64,000 bases of DNA from Nonomuraea sp. PA05 (GTDB lineage: Bacteria > Actinomycetota > Actinomycetes > Streptosporangiales > Streptosporangiaceae), in assembly GCF_008086045.1 (NCBI RefSeq), contig NZ_VSEY01000024.1:124001-188000 (forward strand), in the 5' to 3' direction. The notes under the pieces were generated by a model, which was given only the letters and a program-made list of their open reading frames with translations, did no database searches and was not told the origin of the DNA. Shown here piece by piece: positions 1 to 8,342 of the stretch. The first letter of the stretch is position 1, and every line of letters begins with the position of its first letter. The translations under genes and the position numbers were made by a program.

Positions 1-1613
1 GCGGACAGCGCGGTGGGCGGGCTCACCTCCGAGAGCACCGCGTAGTAGAAGACGAACATGTACGCCTCGGGCCGGCTGACGCCGAGGTCGAAGAGCGCGG
101 GCCCGATGATCACGGCCGCGATGATGAAGCTGGCCGTCACCGGGACGGCCAGGCCGAGCAGCAGCACCGCGATGGCGGCCATGGCGGTGGTGATGATCAG
201 GCTGCCCGCGCCGATGTCCACGATGATGTCGGCCAGGTTCTGGCCGAGCCCGGTCAGCGTGATGGAGCCGACGATGATGCCCGCCGCCGCGCAGACGGCG
301 GTCACCGGCAGCACCTCCAGGGCGCCCTTGGCCAGCGCCTGCCCGATCCGCTTGGGCCCCATCCGGTGCGCGGGGTCGAGGAACGACAGCAGGAACGCGA
401 CCGCCGTGGCGATCACCACGGACTGGAACGCCGACCGGTCCAGCGCCATCAGCACGACGATGAGGATCAGCGAGCTGAAGTGGTAGCCGAAGCGCAGCAG
501 CAGCCGGCCGATCCTGGGCGCGTCCACCTCGACGGCGCGGGTGCCGAAGCGGCGCGAGTCGATCTCGATGGCCAGGAAGATGCCGAGGTAGTACAGCAGC
601 GTGGGGATGGTCGCGTACAGCAGCACCTGGAGGTAGTTGACGCCGAGGTACTCGGCGATGATGAACGCCGCCGCGCCCAGCGTGGGCGGCGACAGGATGG
701 CGCCGATGCCGCCGGCGGCGAGCATGCCGCCCGCGGGCTCCCTCGGGTAGCCGGCCCGCCGCAGCACCGGCCAGGCGACGCTGCCCAGGCTGACGGTGGT
801 GGCCACGCCGGAGCCCGACACGGTGCCGAGCAGGAAGCCGGCCGTGGTGACGGTGCGGCCGGGGGCGGCGCGGGACTTGCGGAAGGCGGCGAAGCTCAGG
901 TCGATGAAGAACCTGCTGGCGCCCGAGTATTCGAGCACCGCGCCGTAGATGGTGAACAGGATGATGTAACTGGCCGCCACCTGCATGGGCACGCCGAAGA
1001 AACCTTCGGTGCCGGTGTAAAGCTGCGAGATGATTTGCCCGACATCAAACCCGGTGTGGCCAATAGTCCAGTCAATGGGTAAATATGCACCGTAGTAGGT
1101 GTAAAGGAGGAAAATGACGCAGATGATGGCGAAAGACCAGCCGACCGTACGGCGTACCGCCTCCAGCAGCAGCACCGTCAGCACCACGCCCGCCACGACG
1201 TCCAGGTCCGTCAGCGCCGCGCCGGAGCCGCGATCGCGGAACGCCTCGATGTCCAGCAGCGGGTAGAGCAGCACCGCCAGCGACGCCGCCGCCAGCAGCC
1301 AGTCGGCCACGCCCGGCCACTCCACCCGGGGCCCCGCCACCACCGCGGGCTCGGGCCGCCGTGACAGACGCCGAACGTACGGCGCGAGGCCCGAGCGGTA
1401 GCAGAGGAAGACCGGCGGCAGCGCCACCGCCAGGAACGTCATCCGGTGCTCGATCGCCTCGACCGGCCGGAACACCACCACCAGCGAATACGCCGACAGC
1501 AGCCCGCCCACGATCCACACGCCGAGTTTGAGCGGCCCGCCCAATTCACGTGCCGGACGTTCCTGTTCGTGAGCGGAGATCAGCTCTGACTCACGATCGC
1601 TCAGCTCGGTCAA
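1..1613 (-). CDS. TRAP transporter fused permease (TAXI type), 3' end outside the window
   Basis: This is an integral-membrane permease that should fuse the small (DctQ-like) and large (DctM-like) TRAP subunits and import organic acids with a periplasmic TAXI receptor. The reverse frame is open to the window edge for 537 codons. It shows many hydrophobic helices and the Gly/Ser-rich loop GTVSGSGVATTVSLGS that is typical of the large subunit. The start is a TTG at 1613: a GGGGAGG box lies 7 nt upstream and the first residues (TELSDRESEL) form the charged cytoplasmic N-terminus usual for the family. The next in-frame start would remove the first helix. The C-terminus is missing because of the window edge, and no TAXI receptor gene is visible here. 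It lies 92 nt downstream of the thrS-like gene on the same strand. Substrate unknown. Confidence 0.85.
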   Translation of the reverse strand, partial: MTELSDRESELISAHEQERPARELGGPLKLGVWIVGGLLSAYSLVVVFRPVEAIEHRMTFLAVALPPVFLCYRSGLAPYVRRLSRRPEPAVVAGPRVEWPGVADWLLAAASLAVLLYPLLDIEAFRDRGSGAALTDLDVVAGVVLTVLLLEAVRRTVGWSFAIICVIFLLYTYYGAYLPIDWTIGHTGFDVGQIISQLYTGTEGFFGVPMQVAASYIILFTIYGAVLEYSGASRFFIDLSFAAFRKSRAAPGRTVTTAGFLLGTVSGSGVATTVSLGSVAWPVLRRAGYPREPAGGMLAAGGIGAILSPPTLGAAAFIIAEYLGVNYLQVLLYATIPTLLYYLGIFLAIEIDSRRFGTRAVEVDAPRIGRLLLRFGYHFSSLILIVVLMALDRSAFQSVVIATAVAFLLSFLDPAHRMGPKRIGQALAKGALEVLPVTAVCAAAGIIVGSITLTGLGQNLADIIVDIGAGSLIITTAMAAIAVLLLGLAVPVTASFIIAAVIIGPALFDLGVSRPEAYMFVFYYAVLSEVSPPTALS

Positions 1614-1705
1614 AATCCGGCCTCCCCGACCACGGCGTTGCAGCGGACTTTACGAGCCGTTCACATGATCAGGGAAGCCTCCGTTATCCATTTGATTTCC
1701 GCTCG

Positions 1706-2881
1706 TCAGCCGAACGGTCGCGATTGTGCGGCCAACTGCTCGATCGGCACCTCCCCCGCCTGGCTCCCGTCGCGCAGCCGCACCGCCGCCCGCCCGCTCG
1801 CCACCTCGCGCGGCCCCACCACGAGCTGGTACGGCACCAGCCGGTGCGCCCTGATCCTGGCCCCGAGGCTGCCCCGGTCCGCGGGCGCCAGCTCGGCCCG
1901 CAGCCCGGCCGCCACGCAGCGGCGCAGCACCTCCGCGGCGGCGGGCGCCTCGGCGTCCGACAGCGGCAGCACCACCGCCTGCACGGGTGCCAGCCACGCG
2001 GGGAACGCGCCGCCGTGCACCTCGATGAGGTGCGCGACCAGGCGCTCGATGCCGCCGACCACGCTGCGGTGCACCATCACCGGCCGCCCGCCGCCCGCGT
2101 ACCGCAGGTCGAAGCGCTCGGGCTGGAAGTAGTCGACCTGGACGGTGGACAGGGTCGCCTCACGGCCGGCCGGGTCGGCGATCTGGATGTCGATCTTGGG
2201 GCCGTAGAAGGCGCCCTCGCCGTGCTCCTCGTCGTACGGGCGGCCCCGCTGCCGCAGCACGTCCCGCAGCACCGACTCCGAGCGCAGCCACATGGCGGGG
2301 TCGTCCACGAACTTCTCGCCGTCGCCGCGCAGCGACAGCCGGTACCGGGCGGCACGGATGCCGAGCCGCTCGTGCGCGGCCTCGATCAGGTCGAGCGCGG
2401 CCGACACCTCGGCGGCGGCCTGCTCCGGCGCGCAGAACACGTGCCCGTCGTTGAGCTGGATCGCTCGCACCCTGGTCAGCCCGCCCAGCACCCCCGACAG
2501 CTCGGAGCGGTACATGCCGCCCAGCTCGGCCAGCCGCAGCGGCAGATCACGGTGGCTGCGCTGGCGGGAGCGGTAGACGAGCGCGTGGTGCGGGCACAGG
2601 CTGGGCCGCAGCACGAACTCCTCCCCGCCCACCTCCATGGGCGGGAACATGTCCTCGGCGTAGTGCGCCCAGTGCCCCGATCTCTCGTACAGCTCGCGCT
2701 TGCCCAGCACCGGCGAGTTGACGTGCAGGTAGCCGTCGCGGCGCTCCAGCTCGTGCACGTAGTCCTCGATCGCCTTGCGCACGGCCGCCCCGGCGGGCAG
2801 CCAGTAGGGCAGGCCGGACCCGATCAGCGGATCGGTGTCGAAGATGCCCAGCTCACGGCCGAGCCTGCGGTGGTCGTTCAT
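1706..2881 (-). CDS. thrS: Short threonyl-tRNA synthetase lacking TGS and editing domains
   Basis: It charges tRNA-Thr with threonine. At 391 aa it is far shorter than a housekeeping ThrRS (about 640 aa). It begins at the DHRRLGRELGIF junction that in full enzymes opens the catalytic core, so the TGS and proofreading domains are absent. Motif 2 (YRSELSG, residues 124-130) and the zinc ligands Cys96, His147 and the His of MVHRSVVGGIER are present. Residues from about 290 form the anticodon-binding domain. The start is ATG 2881, with GGAGAGG 6 nt upstream; a TTG at 2887 touches that box and is less likely. Upstream lies a threonine-codon leader peptide with a hairpin, so expression probably responds to tRNA-Thr charging. 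I infer a second, inducible or inhibitor-resistant ThrRS, but the main thrS is not in the window to compare. Confidence 0.9.
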   Translation of the reverse strand: MNDHRRLGRELGIFDTDPLIGSGLPYWLPAGAAVRKAIEDYVHELERRDGYLHVNSPVLGKRELYERSGHWAHYAEDMFPPMEVGGEEFVLRPSLCPHHALVYRSRQRSHRDLPLRLAELGGMYRSELSGVLGGLTRVRAIQLNDGHVFCAPEQAAAEVSAALDLIEAAHERLGIRAARYRLSLRGDGEKFVDDPAMWLRSESVLRDVLRQRGRPYDEEHGEGAFYGPKIDIQIADPAGREATLSTVQVDYFQPERFDLRYAGGGRPVMVHRSVVGGIERLVAHLIEVHGGAFPAWLAPVQAVVLPLSDAEAPAAAEVLRRCVAAGLRAELAPADRGSLGARIRAHRLVPYQLVVGPREVASGRAAVRLRDGSQAGEVPIEQLAAQSRPFG

Positions 2882-2916
2882 GGTCAACCTCTCCGTGGAA
2901 AGGGCGAACGACCAGC

Positions 2917-2936
2917 TCCCGGGCGTCCGCCCGGGA
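2917..2936 (-). promoter_or_regulatory. Attenuator-like hairpin before the thrS-like gene
   Basis: TCCCGGGCG pairs perfectly with CGCCCGGGA around a 2-nt turn, 11 nt after the leader-peptide stop and about 22 nt before the thrS Shine-Dalgarno box. No U-tract follows, as in many actinobacterial terminators. A competing hairpin (CGCCGG/CCGGCG) lies over the last leader codons, and the CTCCCGG of that region can also pair with the CCGGGAG of this hairpin. Attenuation is inferred. Confidence 0.55.
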
Positions 2937-2946
2937 AGACATGGAG

Positions 2947-2997
2947 TCAGCGCGCCGGGAGGGTCTCCGGCGTCGTCGTGACGAAAGCGCGCTGCAT
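2947..2997 (-). CDS. Threonine-rich leader peptide of the thrS-like gene
   Basis: The 16-codon ORF reads MQRAFVTTTPETLPAR. It holds three consecutive ACG threonine codons and a fourth threonine codon (ACC), and ends 66 nt before the thrS start. A TATGGT -10 box (3005-3010) lies exactly 7 nt before its ATG, the spacing of a leaderless transcript. An in-frame ATG at 3009 lies inside that box and is unlikely. The arrangement matches classic amino-acid leader peptides such as trp, leu and ilv. Ribosome stalling at the Thr run when charged tRNA-Thr is scarce would change folding of the RNA that follows. That this works as an attenuator is inferred from codon content, position and the hairpin. Confidence 0.6.
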   Translation of the reverse strand: MQRAFVTTTPETLPAR

Positions 2998-3004
2998 GGC
3001 AACG

Positions 3005-3010
3005 ACCATA
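3005..3010 (-). promoter_or_regulatory. -10 box of the thr leader / thrS-like gene
   Basis: TATGGT lies 7 nt before the leader-peptide ATG at 2997. I see no good -35 box 17-18 nt upstream. Confidence 0.5.
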
Positions 3011-3056
3011 GCACCGGACGCCCCTGCGGCACCCCGGTTAAAACTTCGGCAAATGA

Positions 3057-3062
3057 TATAAA
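3057..3062 (+). promoter_or_regulatory. -10 box of the LuxR gene (leaderless)
   Basis: TATAAA lies 6 nt before the GTG start at 3069, and no Shine-Dalgarno box is present. Transcription probably starts at or beside the GTG. Confidence 0.5.
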
Positions 3063-3068
3063 AGCAGC

Positions 3069-4040
3069 GTGGCCCAGATCACCGTGGACGTGCGCCATCT
3101 GCAGGCGTTCGCCGAGGTCGGCTACCAGGTGGCGGGCGGCGGGGGCGCGCACGGGGCGATGGCGGCGCTGCGCCGCGTGGTCGCGCTCGACGCCTACGAG
3201 TTCGTCGCCTACGACCCCGCCACCGGGCGGCACCACAGCGTGGTCTCCGACGGCCATCCGCGCATCGACCAGGACGCGGCCGAGGAGTACGCCGGGCTGG
3301 AGGCGTACCGCAGGGCGATGGCCACCCGCGCGCCGGTCACCATGCCCGAGCCGGGCACCGAGCGGTACTTCCGCCGCCACCTGGCCCCCTACGGCTGGCG
3401 GGCCGGGCTGACGGCGCCGCTGTTCCTCGACGGGGGCCGCTACACGGGGCTGCTGCACCTGGCGGCCAGAGAGTCGTTCCCGCTGCTCACCGGGGCGGTG
3501 GTGGCGGCGGTCAGCCCGATGCTGGCACACGTGACCGACCTGAGCAGGTGCGTGATCGACCCGGTGGGGCTGCCGCCGGGCTTCCGCGCGGTCGCCTACG
3601 ACCGGCTCGGCGTCCGCCGGGAGGTGCCGGGGCACGAGGTCTCGGCCGCGCTGTGGGACGACCCGGCGATGGCCGCGTACGCGCGGGCGTTCATCGACTC
3701 GCGTGAGCTGAGCAGGCACGGGCTCTGGCTCGGCGCCGACGGGCGGTGGCGCGAGGTGCGGCTGCTGCGGGCGGGCGTCGGGTTCCAGGGGGCGGTGCAG
3801 GGGGCGGTGGCGGCCGAGCGGCGCTGTCACCTGCCGTACGAGCTGACGGGGCGCGAGGTGGACGTGCTGACCCGGGTGGCGGCGGGCGACTCCAACCCGC
3901 AGATCGCGGCGGCGCTGGTGCTCAGCGTCCGCACGGTCACCACGCATCTGGAGCACATCTTCGCCAAGCTGGGCTGCGACAGCCGCACCCGCCTGACCAC
4001 CAAGGCCCTGGCCGAGGGCCTGTGCCGTCTGGACGTCTGA
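3069..4040 (+). CDS. LuxR-family transcriptional regulator with GAF-like sensor region
   Basis: This is a 323-aa DNA-binding regulator. The C-terminal 65 residues are a LuxR/GerE helix-turn-helix: LTGREVDVLTRVAAG, then SNPQIAAALVLSVRTVTTHL with the recognition helix, then a dimer helix ending KALAEGL. The first 170 residues are GAF-like in pattern (alternating strands, LDAYEFVAYDPATG, a TAPLFLDGGRYTGLLHLAA strand pair); no receiver domain is visible. It starts at GTG 3069 with TATAAA 6 nt upstream and no ribosome site, so the mRNA is likely leaderless. It is divergent from the thrS leader and could control it, which is inference only. Its end converges on a small ORF 9 nt away. Confidence 0.85.
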   Translation: MAQITVDVRHLQAFAEVGYQVAGGGGAHGAMAALRRVVALDAYEFVAYDPATGRHHSVVSDGHPRIDQDAAEEYAGLEAYRRAMATRAPVTMPEPGTERYFRRHLAPYGWRAGLTAPLFLDGGRYTGLLHLAARESFPLLTGAVVAAVSPMLAHVTDLSRCVIDPVGLPPGFRAVAYDRLGVRREVPGHEVSAALWDDPAMAAYARAFIDSRELSRHGLWLGADGRWREVRLLRAGVGFQGAVQGAVAAERRCHLPYELTGREVDVLTRVAAGDSNPQIAAALVLSVRTVTTHLEHIFAKLGCDSRTRLTTKALAEGLCRLDV

Positions 4041-4049
4041 CCTAGCGGT

Positions 4050-4175
4050 TCACCACCAGTCCCAGCCGCCTCCCCAGGGGCCGCCCCACCAGCGCCTGCG
4101 GCGGCGGCAGCGACGGCGACGCCAGCGGCGCCGCCCGCAGCCTCCTCCTTCGTGGAAGCCGGATGTCCCAGCCAT
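4050..4175 (-). CDS. 41-aa Arg/Trp/Gly-rich small protein
   Basis: I do not recognise this gene. The 41 residues include 12 Arg in three runs (3, 4 and 5), 7 Trp, 2 Cys and many Gly, and it ends GGPWGGGWDWW. The ATG at 4175 has a GGGGGGAG box 5 nt upstream, better than most starts nearby. A possible -10 (TATAGG) precedes it by about 65 nt. It stops 9 nt from the end of the convergent LuxR gene and lies 160 nt downstream of the LAL regulator on the same strand. Its makeup resembles a cationic membrane-active or nucleic-acid-binding peptide. Against it, a GC-rich strand can encode Arg/Gly/Trp by chance, so the ribosome site is the main support. Confidence 0.45.
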   Translation of the reverse strand: MAGTSGFHEGGGCGRRRWRRRRCRRRRRWWGGPWGGGWDWW

Positions 4176-4335
4176 GATGCCTCCCCCCGATCGCCGTTCC
4201 CCTCCTCTCCACGCTAATCCCGCAAACCCCCACAAAACGCCCTATATCCGCTTATTTCGCCCAGTCTTGACGGTGTCTTCGCCCTGCTGCCCGCCCACGC
4301 CGGACGGGCCCGTCGCTGCCACCTGACCCGGCGTC

Positions 4336-7086
4336 TCACTCCAGAGAATCCATCAGCCGCGCCAGCCCGGCGCGGCTGCTCACTCCCGTCCGCTCGTAGA
4401 CCTGGACGAGCGTGTTGGCCACGGTGCGGCGCGACAACACCAGCCGCTCGGCGATGTCCGGGTTGCTCAGCCCGGAGGCGGCGAGCTGGGCGATCTGCCG
4501 CTGCCTGGCCGTGAGCCCGGGGACGGCCAGGCCGACCAGCGCGGGCGTGCGCGCCGTGCCGCACCGGCGGGCCAGCGTCCACGCCCGCGTCTCGGCGGCC
4601 CGCTGTGCCCTGCGCAGCCCGTCGCGGTGGTGGCCCGCCGCCGCCTGCGCGGCGGCCTCGGCGGCGTGCAGCGTCAGCCCCAGGCCCTCCAGCGCCTCCG
4701 ACACCCGCTCCAGCTCGGCGGGGGTTCTGGCGCGGGCGTGCCGGGCGAGGACGGGGGCCAGGTCCCCTTCCACCACCTGCGCCAGCCGCCCCAGCCGCTC
4801 GGCGACCCGCTCCCCCGCGCCCAGCCGGACGACGTCGTGCAGCGCCAGCAGCTCGTAACCGGGATACGCGGACACGTCGTCCGCGCCCGCCCCGTGACGC
4901 TTCCCCGGGCCACCCGCCACCGCCGACGCGCCCGCCCCGTGACGCTCCCCCGCACCACCCGCCACCGCCGACGCGCCCGCCCCGTGACGCTCTCCACGGG
5001 CTGCCCGCGCCGCGCCCAGCGCCGCCTCCACCGCGCCCTTGACGTCGCCCTCGGCGGCCAGCGTCCACGGCCTGGCCAGCAGGAAGGCGAACTCCGTCTC
5101 GTGCACGCCCGGCAGCACCAGCTCGTCCGCCAGCCGCAACGCGCCCTGCATCGCCGGCACATCACCGGCCAGCGCGTACGCGTGCACCAGCTCCGCCAGG
5201 CACGTCCCCGCCTGCATCGTGCGGCCCCGCAGCCGCACGAGCGCCTGCCTGCACAGCCGGACGGCCTCGGCGACCTGACCGCGCAGCCGCAGCACCTGCG
5301 CCCGCCGCGCCGCGAACGCGACCAGCGCCCGGTCCCAGCCCGCGTAGTCCTCGCCGATGCGGTACCCGATCCCGGCGAACCGCTCGGCCGCCGCCAGGTC
5401 CCCCGCCAGCACGGACGCCCCCGCCCCAGCCCCGGCCACGGCCGCCGTGATCGAGGGCAGCTCCTGCTCGGGCGCGCGGCCGATCAGCGCGAGAGCCTCG
5501 TCCGCCGCCGCCATGGCCTGCCGCGCGAGCCCCCGCCCCAGCAGCAGGAACGCCTCCACCCCCGCCACGCCGGCCGTCACCCGGGGGCCGCACGGGCCGA
5601 TGGCGCGGATCTCACCGAGCGTGGCGCCGGCGGCGGCGAACAGGCCGGTGGCGTGCTCGATCGTGGACCTGACCGTGAGCACCCCCTGCCGCGGCTCCAC
5701 CTCCGTCATCAGCTCCCGCGCGTCCGTCAGCACGGCCCGCGCCTCCTGCGCCCGCCCGAACCCCCAGAACAGGTTGAGCGCCCGCACCACCTCGTACTCG
5801 GCCAGCGTCTGGTCGTCCATCGGCGCGCCGGCCAGCCCGGCCAGCACCTCCTGGGCCTCGCCGTAGCGGTCGGCGTAGCTGAGCACGTTCGCCAGGGGGA
5901 TCCCGGCCGCGACGCCGCCGCCCACGGCCAGCGCCGCCCGGCCGAGCCTGGCGGCCAGCTCCAGGTCGCGGACGGTGCGCGCGATGTGGCAGGCCCTGAC
6001 CAGCGGGGCCGGGTCGGCGGCGGTGCCGCTGTCCAGCCGCCAGACCGCGACGCGCAGCAGGTCCTCCGGCGTGCGCGGGCCGGTCGACTCCAGTGCCCCT
6101 GCCAGGCCGCGCAGCACCTCACGGGCGCGCAGGGCGCCGCAGCCCGCGCGGATCACCTCGCCGTGCAGGGGGTGCGCCAGGCGTACCAGGAGGTCGGCGG
6201 TGGTGACGGCGGCGAGCTGGCGATCCTCCAGACCGCGCAGGGTCTCCTCGGGCACGAGCCGGGTCAAGGCCGCCAGGGGCAGCGGCTCGCCGTAGGCGAC
6301 GAGCTCCAGCGCGGCCCGCTCACCGGCCGTGACGTCACCCAGACGGCTCTCGATCAGCTCGCGCAGCCGCGTCGTCACCGGGATCTCGCCCTGCCCGCGC
6401 CAGACGCCGTGCCGCTCGGCGAGCGTGCCGCCGGACTCCCCCGCCAGGACGAGCTCACGCAGGAACAACGCGTTGCCGCCGCTCACCTGCCACAGCCGCT
6501 TGGCGGTCGCCGGCTCCACCTGCCCGCCCAGCGCGCCCGCCAGGATCTCCGCGGTCTCGCCGAGCGTCAGCGGGGCCAGGTCCAGGCGCGGGAGCAGCCC
6601 GTCCTTCCACAGCGCGGTCACCGCGTCGGGCGCCCGCTCGCCGGACCGCAGCGTGACCAGCACCTTGATCCGGCCGTCCGCCGCCAGGTGGTGCACCAGT
6701 GCGGCCGAGACGGGGTCGAGCAGGTGGGCGTCGTCGGCCAGCAGCGTCCAGTGCTGGTCCGCGATGGCGTCGGCCGCCCAGCGCAGCACGTTGTGACCGG
6801 GCGCATCGGGCGGCAACAGGTGCGCCACCGCGCCCAGCGGAATGCCGGACGCCGCGACCGTCGCCCTCACCAACGCAACGCCGCCCGCCTCACGCCGCGT
6901 CTCGCTTGTGCCGCCCGGCCGGCGCGTTCCTTCGCCGGCCTCGCCCGGCCCGCGTACCGCCTCGGCGGCCAGTCTGCTCTTGCCCACCCCCGCCGGGCCG
7001 GCGAGCACGGCGCCCTTCGAACGCAGGGCCGCCGCGACCGAGGCCAGCTCGGACGTCCGGCCCGCGAAAGGCCACAGGACACGCAC
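4336..7086 (-). CDS. LAL-type (large ATP-binding) LuxR regulator
   Basis: This is a 916-aa STAND-type transcriptional regulator. Numbered from GTG 7086, Walker A GPAGVGKS is at 30-37, followed by a Walker B-like strand (WTLLADDAHLLDP). A long TPR-like helical middle comes next. The last 60 residues are a LuxR helix-turn-helix (LTARQRQIAQLAASGLS, IAERLVLSRRTVANTLVQVY). GTG 7086 is preferred because the conserved WPFAGR motif follows at once and a TATCAT -10 box lies 6 nt upstream. An in-frame ATG at 7122 would add 12 residues and has no good ribosome site. A 15-residue unit (GERHGAGASAVAGGx) repeats three times around 4885-5000, between helical repeats. It is divergent from the kinase gene at 7156. 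Target genes unknown. Confidence 0.85.
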   Translation of the reverse strand: MRVLWPFAGRTSELASVAAALRSKGAVLAGPAGVGKSRLAAEAVRGPGEAGEGTRRPGGTSETRREAGGVALVRATVAASGIPLGAVAHLLPPDAPGHNVLRWAADAIADQHWTLLADDAHLLDPVSAALVHHLAADGRIKVLVTLRSGERAPDAVTALWKDGLLPRLDLAPLTLGETAEILAGALGGQVEPATAKRLWQVSGGNALFLRELVLAGESGGTLAERHGVWRGQGEIPVTTRLRELIESRLGDVTAGERAALELVAYGEPLPLAALTRLVPEETLRGLEDRQLAAVTTADLLVRLAHPLHGEVIRAGCGALRAREVLRGLAGALESTGPRTPEDLLRVAVWRLDSGTAADPAPLVRACHIARTVRDLELAARLGRAALAVGGGVAAGIPLANVLSYADRYGEAQEVLAGLAGAPMDDQTLAEYEVVRALNLFWGFGRAQEARAVLTDARELMTEVEPRQGVLTVRSTIEHATGLFAAAGATLGEIRAIGPCGPRVTAGVAGVEAFLLLGRGLARQAMAAADEALALIGRAPEQELPSITAAVAGAGAGASVLAGDLAAAERFAGIGYRIGEDYAGWDRALVAFAARRAQVLRLRGQVAEAVRLCRQALVRLRGRTMQAGTCLAELVHAYALAGDVPAMQGALRLADELVLPGVHETEFAFLLARPWTLAAEGDVKGAVEAALGAARAARGERHGAGASAVAGGAGERHGAGASAVAGGPGKRHGAGADDVSAYPGYELLALHDVVRLGAGERVAERLGRLAQVVEGDLAPVLARHARARTPAELERVSEALEGLGLTLHAAEAAAQAAAGHHRDGLRRAQRAAETRAWTLARRCGTARTPALVGLAVPGLTARQRQIAQLAASGLSNPDIAERLVLSRRTVANTLVQVYERTGVSSRAGLARLMDSLE
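4883..5000 (-). repeat. 45-bp tandem repeat inside the LAL gene
   Basis: Three copies of a 45-bp unit containing CGCCCGCCCCGTGACGCT start 45 nt apart. They encode three 15-residue units of the LAL protein and keep the reading frame. Confidence 0.75.
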
Positions 7087-7092
7087 AAGGGG

Positions 7093-7098
7093 ATGATA
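7093..7098 (-). promoter_or_regulatory. -10 box of the LAL gene
   Basis: TATCAT lies 6 nt before GTG 7086, the spacing of a leaderless transcript. It supports the shorter start of the LAL protein. Confidence 0.4.
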
Positions 7099-7155
7099 AG
7101 CCGCCCTTTTAAGTAAGCCCATGCTCTATCCGCAGACCGCCTCCACCGGCACGGT

Positions 7156-8238
7156 GTGGACATGTCGCACGCCGACCCCACCACCCTCGTACGGCAGGCA
7201 CTGGACCTCCCCGGCGCCGAGATCGCCACCACCCGCACGCAGCCGCTCGCGCACGTGCCCGGCACCCCCTCCACCGGCTCCCTGCGCAGGGTCTCCGGCA
7301 CGACCACCTGCGGGCGCGCCTGGTCGTTCGTCGTCAAGCGCATCCAGTCGGCACGCCACTGGCCGCACCTGCACCTCCTCCCCGAGGACGCGCGTGACGG
7401 CTTCGTCGCGATCTTCCCGTGGCGGATCGAGGCCGACGTGTACGCGTCCGGCAGGCGGCTGCCGCCGGGGCTGCGCATGCCGCGCCTGTACCTGCTCGAC
7501 GACCTCGGCGACGACCGCATCGACCTGTGGCTGGAGGACGTGCGCACCAGCGGCCCCGCCGAATGGGACCTCGCCAGGTACGCGGCGGCGGCCCGCGTCC
7601 TGGGCAGGCTGGCCGGCATGTACCCGGCCGCCGGGCCGGGCACGGGACCCGGGCTGCGCGTCTACGTCACCAACCGGGTCATGGCCGGCGCCGTGCCCGC
7701 GCTGCGCGACCCGTCCGTCTGGCGCCACCCCCTCGTCGAGCCGCACGCCGACCCGCTGCTGCGGATGGACCTCGACCGGCTCGCCCACCGCGTCCCCGGC
7801 CTGCTGGCCGCCCTCGACGCCCTGCCGCACACCATGGCGCACGGGGACGCCAGCCCGGAGAACCTGCTCGTGCCCGTCTCCCGGCCGGACGAGTTCGTCG
7901 CCATCGACTGGGGCTGGCAGGAGCCGGTGCCCGTCGGCTTCGACCTCGGCCAGCTCCTCGTCGGCCGGGCGCACGAGGGGCGGCTCGAACCCGGCGAGCT
8001 GCCCGCCGTCCACCGGGCCGTCCAGGAGGCGTACGCGCTGGGCCTGGCCGACGAGGGCGCGCCGGCCGGCGGGCTGGCGTCCGGGTACGTCACCTCGCTC
8101 GTGCTGCGCAGCGCGTTCACCGCGATCCCGGTGGAGCGGCTGGGCGAGCCGGTCACCGCGGAGCTGGCCGAGCTGTTCCGCAAGCGGGTCGGGCTGGCCC
8201 GGTTCCTGGCCGATCTCGGGCTCGGGCTGCCATCGTGA
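7156..8238 (+). CDS. APH/choline-kinase-fold phosphotransferase family protein
   Basis: This is a 360-aa protein with the aminoglycoside-phosphotransferase/kinase fold. The Brenner motif is HGDASPENLL (catalytic Asp and metal-binding Asn), followed by the metal-binding Asp of AIDWGWQEP in place of DFG. The N-terminal lobe has a lysine strand (SFVVKRIQ) and the region EADVYASGRRLP resembles helix C of the family. The substrate cannot be read from sequence; antibiotic, sugar or small-alcohol kinases all use this fold. GTG 7156 and ATG 7162 are both possible starts and neither has a clear ribosome site. It is divergent from the LAL regulator. Confidence 0.75.
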   Translation: MDMSHADPTTLVRQALDLPGAEIATTRTQPLAHVPGTPSTGSLRRVSGTTTCGRAWSFVVKRIQSARHWPHLHLLPEDARDGFVAIFPWRIEADVYASGRRLPPGLRMPRLYLLDDLGDDRIDLWLEDVRTSGPAEWDLARYAAAARVLGRLAGMYPAAGPGTGPGLRVYVTNRVMAGAVPALRDPSVWRHPLVEPHADPLLRMDLDRLAHRVPGLLAALDALPHTMAHGDASPENLLVPVSRPDEFVAIDWGWQEPVPVGFDLGQLLVGRAHEGRLEPGELPAVHRAVQEAYALGLADEGAPAGGLASGYVTSLVLRSAFTAIPVERLGEPVTAELAELFRKRVGLARFLADLGLGLPS

Positions 8239-8342
8239 AAGTCGCGACAATATTTTTCCCGGGGCGTGTCCTTCCGCGGTCGTCCCGTTCGTAGAGATGG
8301 CGACGCGGCACTCCGTCCGCGACGACGACAGGGAGACAGGAC

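Noticed and set aside
2882..3068. T-box riboswitch for the ThrRS gene.
   Set aside because: I see no T-box core sequence or specifier loop. The Thr-codon leader and hairpin explain the region better.
4627..7116. Open frame of 829 codons on the plus strand, antisense to the LAL gene.
   Set aside because: Repetitive Arg/Gln/Pro-rich translation with no domain. It mirrors the codon bias of the LAL gene, whose own strand has Walker and LuxR motifs.
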